The notes below the pieces were generated by a model that saw only the letters and a list, made by a program, of their open reading frames with translations, searched no databases and was not told the origin of the DNA. Position numbers and translations under genes: made by a program. Shown piece after piece: positions 6,575 through 11,014 of a stretch of 11,014 bases of DNA (the stretch's first letter is position 1; each line of letters opens with the position of its first letter). Source of the stretch: Bacteroidales bacterium UBA1722 (GTDB taxonomy: Bacteria; Bacteroidota; Bacteroidia; Bacteroidales; UBA932); assembly GCA_002317435.1 (NCBI GenBank), contig DCIQ01000099.1:43721-54734 (forward strand), given 5' to 3'.

Positions 6575-6582
6575 TACATTTG
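6575..6582 (+). promoter_or_regulatory. -7 box of the flavoprotein gene promoter
   Basis: TACATTTG is a full match to TAnnTTTG and identical to the -7 box of the pilus promoter. No TTG lies at the expected -33 position, where the sequence is instead the end of the divergent tRNA -7 box. The predicted leader to the ATG at 6676 is about 90 nt. Confidence 0.55.
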
Positions 6583-6640
6583 TCCAAACAAGTATCGATA
6601 ACCGGAGTCGGATACCTGACCGGCAGGACAGGAACCCGGC

Positions 6641-6679
6641 ATGACAAAAGAAAGATTACAGAGGAGCGGGGTATTATGA
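6641..6679 (+). CDS. Possible 12-codon leader ORF, ATGA-coupled to the flavoprotein gene
   Basis: An ATG at 6641 opens a frame reading MTKERLQRSGVL and ends at TGA 6677-6679, whose first two bases are the last two of the flavoprotein start codon (ATGA overlap). It lies inside the predicted leader. Such overlaps often couple translation, but a 12-codon ORF can arise by chance and there is no clear ribosome binding site before it. Treat as a candidate only. Confidence 0.22.
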   Translation: MTKERLQRSGVL

Positions 6680-7917
6680 TTCGTACTGACATTCTGATAG
6701 TAGGAGCCGGAGCGGCGGGGCTGATGGCAGCGTTGCAAGTCGCTGGAAGCGGTTATTCTGTGATTCTCGCAGAGAAGGGACCCGAACCGGGGAGAAAGAT
6801 ATTGATAACGGGAAAAGGTCGCTGCAACATAACGAACATGTCCGAGTGGGAGGACTTCAAGACCCATATTCATCCGGATTCGGGATTTTTGAAAAATTCT
6901 TTCTTCGCTTTTTCGAACAGGGACGTGCAGAATCTGTTCGAAGAACTGGGCGTACCCGTGACAGTGGAAAGGGGGAACAGGCTGTTTCCCACCTCGGGAA
7001 AGAGCGCTTCCGTCAGGAACGCATTATGGAAGGCCGTACAAAGTTCTTCGGTGTCATTGATGACGGATACCGAGATTCTGGGGATATCCATAGCCAATGA
7101 TTCATTCCTCTCTGTGGCGGGGAGAGAATATCAAGGCAGGTACGATACCGAGCATATAGTCTCTAAAGCGTTGATTCTTACTGCCGGAGGACGCTCGTAT
7201 CCATACACCGGAAGCAACGGTTCGGGTTATCAGATGGCTCGGAAACTGGGTCATACGATCATCGATACGTTTCCTTCATTGACGGCACTGATGCCCAAAT
7301 CCTATGATACCAGACTCCGAGGGATACATCTGAAGAATGTCTCTCTCAGTCTTGTCATCGACGGTAATCGTGCAGATACCCGCGAGGGTGAATTGGACTT
7401 CACCAATAACGGAATCGAAGGCTCTCTCGGATATCAGTTGAGCCGCCGTGCGGTGGAAGCGTTGAGGAAGGGCAGTAAGGTGGAACTTTTGCTGGATTTC
7501 AAGCCGGCTCTGGATATCGTGCAGCTCCGCGACAGAGTGGTGCGCGAGTCTGCCGGCGGGTATGTGCCCCTCAGACGTTTTCTCCAGCATTATCTTCCGC
7601 TTGAGATAATTCATCCGTTTATAGATGCCAATCCCGGTATATCCATCAGTTCACTCCCCGCAAAACTCAAATGCTGGAAATTCTCCATCTGTTCATATAC
7701 CGGATATGAAAGGTGTGTCGTGACAGCCGGAGGTGTCAGCCTGCACGAAGTTTCCAGAATGACAATGGGTTCCAAGATAGTGCCGGGGCTGTTCTTCGCG
7801 GGGGAGATACTGGATCTGGATGGGGACACCGGCGGCTATAACCTCCAAATCGCTTTTTCCACAGGGGTCTCTGCGGCAAAAGGGGCAGTGAAGTTCCTCG
7901 ACTCCCTTTCGGAATAG
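6676..7917 (+). CDS. NAD(P)/FAD-dependent oxidoreductase, BaiN/HI0933 family
   Basis: 413 residues, the usual size for this family of flavoproteins (E. coli YhiN, HI0933, clostridial BaiN). The N-terminus is a Rossmann FAD-binding motif, ILIVGAGAAGLMAA (6-19), with E33 ending the second strand and ready to bind ribose. PGRKILITGKGRCNITN (38-54) is the family signature. ILTAGGRSYPYTGSNGSGY is the second conserved FAD-contact block, and TGGYNLQIAFSTG (384-396) the C-terminal flavin motif. The substrate is unknown: BaiN reduces bile-acid intermediates in clostridia, but most members are uncharacterised, so no specific reaction is claimed. ATG 6676 is chosen because the Rossmann strand begins six residues in and AGGAG lies 9 nt upstream; the in-frame TTG at 6580 is part of the -7 box. 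The gene is convergent with the FAH-like gene, with only 20 bp between stop codons. Confidence 0.9.
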   Translation: MIRTDILIVGAGAAGLMAALQVAGSGYSVILAEKGPEPGRKILITGKGRCNITNMSEWEDFKTHIHPDSGFLKNSFFAFSNRDVQNLFEELGVPVTVERGNRLFPTSGKSASVRNALWKAVQSSSVSLMTDTEILGISIANDSFLSVAGREYQGRYDTEHIVSKALILTAGGRSYPYTGSNGSGYQMARKLGHTIIDTFPSLTALMPKSYDTRLRGIHLKNVSLSLVIDGNRADTREGELDFTNNGIEGSLGYQLSRRAVEALRKGSKVELLLDFKPALDIVQLRDRVVRESAGGYVPLRRFLQHYLPLEIIHPFIDANPGISISSLPAKLKCWKFSICSYTGYERCVVTAGGVSLHEVSRMTMGSKIVPGLFFAGEILDLDGDTGGYNLQIAFSTGVSAAKGAVKFLDSLSE

Positions 7918-7937
7918 ACACCGGCCGGTCTGCTGTC

Positions 7938-8522
7938 CTAAAGAATCGTGACCCCAGTCAGGAGAGTCTCCCCGCTGAACAACGTGATTCTGTCTTCTCT
8001 GCCTACGGCAATATGGGCGGTCAATTCGCAGGAGATGAAATCTCCGCATCTGAGGGATGAATAGCGGGTGATATTCGAAATGATCTGCTCTATGGTGGCG
8101 TATGGCGGATGGACGGGGGATTCCGTCACTGTCTTTCCGTTTATCGCCGCTCTCAGCCTGTGCGACGGCATACCGGATTCGTTTTCCGAGAGGATGGCAC
8201 CATAATCGGACATGGGACGGAAGCTGAGGGGGATGATGGATGTGAAATCCATGGCGTCGGAGATGAATTCCCTATGTGCGGTGACTTCTTCTGAAAGTTC
8301 GGGGTACAGCAGAATACCGTACCCGAAAGAATCGACATATCTTCGGGCGAATCTTCTTTCTATGCTTTTTCCTGGTCTGCCGCATCTGAAGCATACGACC
8401 GGAACGAATTCCAGTCCTGTGACATAATCGGGAATATAATATGAATCCAGAGCTCTTATGAGGGTGGAGTCAGGTCTGAATCCCGAGAAAGAGTAATCGC
8501 GGCTTACGGTAAGGATATTCAC
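7938..8522 (-). CDS. Fumarylacetoacetate hydrolase-fold protein with lost metal ligands
   Basis: 194 residues from a GTG start (8522); an in-frame stop lies just upstream and no ATG fits. The protein follows the outline of Bacteroidota FAH-family proteins of about 200 residues. MNILTVSRDYSF aligns with the opening strand and Y-motif, SYYIPDY (27-33) with the F-IPDF strand, and GRPGKSIERRFARRYVDSFGYGI (48-70) with the R-GK-I-RFA-RYYD block. ATIEQIISNITRYSSLRCGDFI (142-163) matches the helix and GD-I strand. In the family the metal is held by an E-x-E pair and a later Asp; here those columns read V40, V42 and L71, and the usual catalytic Lys region is also changed. Hydrolase or decarboxylase activity is therefore unlikely. 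It is the last gene of the dnaN operon, 27 bp after the exonuclease stop. A structural, regulatory or decaying role is possible. The alignment is against remembered consensus. Confidence 0.68.
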   Translation of the reverse strand: MNILTVSRDYSFSGFRPDSTLIRALDSYYIPDYVTGLEFVPVVCFRCGRPGKSIERRFARRYVDSFGYGILLYPELSEEVTAHREFISDAMDFTSIIPLSFRPMSDYGAILSENESGMPSHRLRAAINGKTVTESPVHPPYATIEQIISNITRYSSLRCGDFISCELTAHIAVGREDRITLFSGETLLTGVTIL

Positions 8523-8549
8523 TGTGATGACAGATGACAGTCAGAAGCG

Positions 8550-9311
8550 CTATTTCATGGAAAGCTTGATTTCAGTGAGGACCTTTTTGGTGTCCTGCGT
8601 GAAATCACCGTTCATCATCCAGGAATAGTAGCTCGGCTCCTTGGCGAGCACCTCCTTGACCGGTTTTCCCTTATGTTTTCCGAAATTGAACAGGGCCTCG
8701 CCGTTATCATCATAGATCATTCGTCCTGCATAATCGGCGAACTTGGTCTTGGTGGTGAAATCGGCGAGGAAGCGGACGTCGTTCTCCAACTGCGGATATC
8801 TGTCCAGCTGGGCCATCAGCACTTCGTAGGTCGCCATGGTGTCCGCTTCCGCGGAATGGGCCTGTTCCAGGTCCTTGTCGCAATAGAAGCGGTAGGCTGC
8901 CACCAGGGTGCGCTGCTCCATTTTATGAAAGATGTTCTGGACATCCACCAGTTTCCTCTTCCTGAAGTCGAAATCCACTCCGGCCCTCATGAATTCCTCG
9001 CTGAGAAGAGGAATGTCGAATTTCATGGAATTGTATCCTGCGATGTCGCATCCTTCCATCCACTGGGCCAGAGATCTGGCCACCTGCTTGAAGGTGGGTT
9101 CTCCGGCCACGTCCGCATCGCTGATGCCGTGGACGGCCTGTGCCTCCGGCGAGATGGGGATGGTGGGATTTATTCTGCGTGTCTTGACTTCAGTGGTGCC
9201 GTCGGGGAACACTTTCACGGCACTTATCTCCACTATTCTGTCGGTGGCGACACTGAGCCCCGTGCTCTCGATGTCGAAGAACAGAAGGGGATTTTTCAGA
9301 TTCAGTTTCAT
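8550..9311 (-). CDS. DnaQ-like DEDDh 3'-5' exonuclease with ExoX-like C-terminal domain
   Basis: 253 residues. The exonuclease fold fills about 8-175. Exo I is FFDIES with D13 and E15; Exo II is GYNSMKFDIPLL with D99; Exo III is AHSAEADT with H152 and D157. This is the complete two-metal DEDDh set, so the enzyme should degrade DNA (or RNA) 3' to 5'. Residues about 208-250 (FNFGKHKGKPVKEV, then YYSWMMNGDF) are the small FGKHKG module seen at the end of ExoX-like exonucleases. Database names for this family usually read DNA polymerase III epsilon-like, but Bacteroidota PolIII proofreading is not established for it. The gene starts 12 bp after dnaN, so both are probably on one mRNA and function in replication or repair. 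Confidence 0.88.
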   Translation of the reverse strand: MKLNLKNPLLFFDIESTGLSVATDRIVEISAVKVFPDGTTEVKTRRINPTIPISPEAQAVHGISDADVAGEPTFKQVARSLAQWMEGCDIAGYNSMKFDIPLLSEEFMRAGVDFDFRKRKLVDVQNIFHKMEQRTLVAAYRFYCDKDLEQAHSAEADTMATYEVLMAQLDRYPQLENDVRFLADFTTKTKFADYAGRMIYDDNGEALFNFGKHKGKPVKEVLAKEPSYYSWMMNGDFTQDTKKVLTEIKLSMK

Positions 9312-9323
9312 GGTCCGGAATCT

Positions 9324-10448
9324 CTACTGCACTCTGATGGGCATTATGAGCGAAGTGATGTCCTCATCGGGATCCTGCGCTCCTGCATTCACGATAAGGG
9401 CTGCGCGTCCGGCATCCGCCAATTCGAAGCATACGGTGTCGTAGGTGAGCGCGGTGAGTATCTCGGAGACGAAATCGGACTTGAAACCGATATCCATAGG
9501 CTCTCCGTCATAGGTGCAGTTCAATGTCTCGTGTGAGGATACGTTGAATCCCACATCCTGGGCTGATATGGTCAGCATATTGAACGATATGGAGAATTTG
9601 ATATGCATGGTAGCCTGACTGGTGCAGACTGAAACCCTCTTGACAGCATTCAGCAGCGTCACCCTGTCGATTACGAGTTTGTTCTGGTTGTTTTTTGGAA
9701 TCACCGAACGGTAGGCGGGATAATTGCCTTCGATAAGGCGGCATATAAGGAGAGTGTCCCGGGTCTCGAAGAAAGCGTTCTTGGAGTCGTATGTCATTCT
9801 GACCGGTTCGTCATTCTTCTGCAAGAGGGAGCGGAGAATTCCAGCAGGTCTCTTGTGCAGGATGAATGACGCGTTTTCGGGTGACTTTATGTCATGTCTG
9901 GTGAAGCATACAAGTTTGTGTGAGTCGGACGCCACCATAGAGATGCCCTGGGGGGTCATATCCATATAGATACCGTTCATCACAGGTCTCAGCTCTTCTT
10001 CCGCGGTGGCGTACAACGTGGCGTTTATGCCTGCCAGAAGAATCTCCGATGTGATGGTATTGCTCACCGCGCCTTCTTCGGGTATGCGGAGAACAGGGTA
10101 GTCCTCGGCGGGGAATACAGGAATCTGCGCTTCTCCGGACGGCCAGGAAATGAACATGGTGTTGTCATTGTCCACCGTCCTGAATTCTACGGGTATGTTG
10201 GCGAATGATTTCAGCTGATCCGTCAGAATCTTGGCCGGAACTGCGATCTCCCCTTCTTCCAATACGTCATCTATGGTCAATACCGTCTTCAATGTGGTCT
10301 CAAGGTCGGCACCGGTAACCTCCAGTTCGTTACCTTTCAGGACAAACAGGAAATTCTCCAATATGGAGATGGTTGACTTGGATGCTATCACTTTTCCGAC
10401 CATCGTCAATGTGTGAAGCAGTTCTGAACTCGATACGGTAAAATGCAT
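9324..10448 (-). CDS. dnaN: DNA polymerase III beta subunit (sliding clamp)
   Basis: 374 residues, the normal length for the bacterial beta clamp. The start MHFTVSSSELLHTLTMVGKVI and the following ISILENFLFVLKGNELEVTGADLE (32-55) match the first clamp domain. LRPVMNGIYMDM and ASDSHKLVCF mark the second domain (the R-P-V/L-x-G and DxHR/K motifs), and EGNYPAYRSVIP the hinge to the third. The end, SLIMPIRVQ, is the conserved MPxR tail that closes the partner-binding pocket. The clamp forms a ring dimer that holds polymerase on DNA. ATG 10448 is chosen over a 75-residue upstream extension, which has no clamp homology and crosses the promoter region and the divergent protease gene. It is the first gene of a - strand operon with the exonuclease and FAH-like genes. 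Confidence 0.96.
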   Translation of the reverse strand: MHFTVSSSELLHTLTMVGKVIASKSTISILENFLFVLKGNELEVTGADLETTLKTVLTIDDVLEEGEIAVPAKILTDQLKSFANIPVEFRTVDNDNTMFISWPSGEAQIPVFPAEDYPVLRIPEEGAVSNTITSEILLAGINATLYATAEEELRPVMNGIYMDMTPQGISMVASDSHKLVCFTRHDIKSPENASFILHKRPAGILRSLLQKNDEPVRMTYDSKNAFFETRDTLLICRLIEGNYPAYRSVIPKNNQNKLVIDRVTLLNAVKRVSVCTSQATMHIKFSISFNMLTISAQDVGFNVSSHETLNCTYDGEPMDIGFKSDFVSEILTALTYDTVCFELADAGRAALIVNAGAQDPDEDITSLIMPIRVQ

Positions 10449-10510
10449 AATATATCTGTTGTTTTGGTTTGCCGATACGATGCGGGTCTCCTGTGCGGAA
10501 ATCCGATTCA

Positions 10511-10518
10511 CAAATATA
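10511..10518 (-). promoter_or_regulatory. -7 box of the dnaN operon promoter
   Basis: The reverse strand reads TATATTTG, a full match to TAnnTTTG, 62 nt upstream of the dnaN ATG. There is no TTG 19-23 bp further upstream; that position is occupied by one arm of the inverted repeat at 10534-10561. Confidence 0.5.
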
Positions 10519-10533
10519 TTTATTTTTTGGCAT

Positions 10534-10561
10534 ATATTTTGTCTTTGACCGGACAAAATAT
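10534..10561. repeat. Perfect 10-bp inverted repeat between dnaN and htrA-like gene
   Basis: ATATTTTGTC (10534-10543) and GACAAAATAT (10552-10561) are exact reverse complements with an 8-bp spacer. A further ACAAAATA copy lies at 10565-10572, 12 bp after the one in the right arm (10553-10560). The position, upstream of both divergent genes and over the expected dnaN -33 region, suits a dimeric repressor or activator site. It could instead be an RNA hairpin near the start of the protease mRNA. No known regulator motif is recognised. Confidence 0.5.
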
Positions 10562-10581
10562 TTAACAAAATACACTTGGAT

Positions 10582-11014
10582 ATGAAAAGAAATCTATTAA
10601 TCATCCTGACATCAGTTATTGCAGGTGCCATTTCTGCGGTGGCGGTAGTGAGTATTTCTAATGCAGGTGCCATGAAACCTGCTGCTACATACGAATATAT
10701 AAACGGGGATTCCGCTCAGGTGAGGAATGTCACTTTTTCCGGTGAGTATCCGGATTTCACTTTCGCTGCGGAGAATGCCGTGAAGGCTGTCGTGTTCGTG
10801 AAGGTAATCAAGAGGTCCGAACAGCAGGCCCCCAATGATCTCTTCGAATATTTCTTCGGTTTCGGAGGCGGGCAGGGTGCGCCCAGGGAACAGGTCGGAA
10901 GCGGCTCGGGCGTGATTATAAGGGAAGACGGATATATAGTCACGAACAACCACGTGGTGAACGGTGCATCGGAGATAGAGGTCATGACTGATGACCAGAA
11001 GACATACAAGGCGG
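10582..11014 (+). CDS. HtrA/DegP-type periplasmic serine protease (partial, 3' end cut)
   Basis: The first 144 residues are present before the window ends. Residues 4-26 are a hydrophobic signal or membrane anchor. FAAENAVKAVVFVKV (61-75), FEYFFGFGG (88-96), GSGSGVIIREDGYIVTNN (106-123) and HVV (124-126) follow the standard opening of Do/DegP/DegQ proteases. H124 is the catalytic histidine. The catalytic Asp and Ser and the PDZ domains lie past the edge. The family degrades or refolds damaged envelope proteins. The gene is divergent from dnaN, with 133 bp between start codons. DegP, DegQ and DegS-like subtypes cannot be separated from this fragment, so no symbol is given. Confidence 0.9.
   Translation, partial: MKRNLLIILTSVIAGAISAVAVVSISNAGAMKPAATYEYINGDSAQVRNVTFSGEYPDFTFAAENAVKAVVFVKVIKRSEQQAPNDLFEYFFGFGGGQGAPREQVGSGSGVIIREDGYIVTNNHVVNGASEIEVMTDDQKTYKA

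Noticed and set aside
6580..6675. N-terminal extension of the flavoprotein from a TTG start at 6580
   Set aside because: The TTG is the end of a full-match -7 promoter box, so it would not be transcribed, and the Rossmann motif begins only six residues after ATG 6676.
7920..7929. Palindrome ACCGGCCGGT between the convergent flavoprotein and FAH-like genes as a terminator
   Set aside because: It is self-complementary without a loop and has no T-tract; too short to call a terminator.
8673..9536. 287-codon open frame on the + strand opposite the exonuclease and dnaN
   Set aside because: It lies antisense to two well-supported genes, shows no recognisable domain and has the composition of a mirrored coding frame.
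10449..10673. 75-residue N-terminal extension of the beta clamp
   Set aside because: The clamp family starts at the MHFTVSS segment; the extension overlaps the intergenic repeat, the -7 box and the start of the divergent protease gene.
1..11014. CRISPR arrays, insertion sequences, rRNA genes, restriction or toxin-antitoxin systems
   Set aside because: No spaced direct repeats, transposase motifs, rRNA segments or defence-gene motifs were seen on either strand.

Overview
The window looks like chromosomal DNA from a member of the Bacteroidales (Bacteroidota). The evidence is a fimbrillin (type V pilus) operon of lipoproteins with Bacteroidota-style lipoboxes, several near-perfect Bacteroidota -7 boxes (TAnnTTTG, once with a TTG exactly 19 bp upstream), weak or absent Shine-Dalgarno sequences, and a dnaN / DnaQ-like exonuclease block. 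The genus cannot be fixed from the sequence.

Layout. Bases 2-178 are the 3' end of a MiaB-like tRNA methylthiotransferase gene (probably mtaB). A consensus promoter sits on its last codons and starts a transcript with a folded leader of about 90 nt. A four-gene pilus operon on the + strand follows (300-6400): a DUF5119-like lipoprotein; a fimbrillin (Mfa-like) lipoprotein, probably the major shaft subunit; a lipoprotein that joins a fimbrillin-like N-terminus to a von Willebrand A (vWA) domain with an intact MIDAS and a large insert, probably a tip adhesin; and an outer-membrane beta-barrel protein with a degenerate OmpA-like C-terminal domain. A GC-rich stem-loop between the fimbrillin and vWA genes may lower expression of the last two genes relative to the shaft subunit. 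The operon ends in tandem hairpins that also lie just past the 3' end of a tRNA-Thr(CGT) gene on the - strand.

The right half is housekeeping. The tRNA gene is divergent from a BaiN/HI0933-family flavoprotein gene, and their promoters are packed into about 40 bp. Convergent to the flavoprotein is a - strand operon: dnaN (sliding clamp), a DEDDh exonuclease with an ExoX-like C-terminal extension, and a fumarylacetoacetate hydrolase-fold protein that appears to have lost its metal ligands. Divergent from dnaN, across a 133-bp spacer with a perfect 10-bp inverted repeat, is the start of an HtrA/DegP-type periplasmic serine protease, cut by the window end.

How the genes work together (inference): the four pilus genes form a compact surface-fibre locus with a putative shaft, a vWA tip and an outer-membrane or envelope partner. 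No usher, chaperone or dedicated protease is visible, in keeping with type V pili, which are made as lipoproteins and polymerise after proteolytic trimming. The main points of interest are the 120-residue insert inside the MIDAS loop, the regulatory signals of the pilus operon (leader, attenuator, G7 tract, possible -1 frameshift site) and the dead-looking FAH paralogue next to dnaN.
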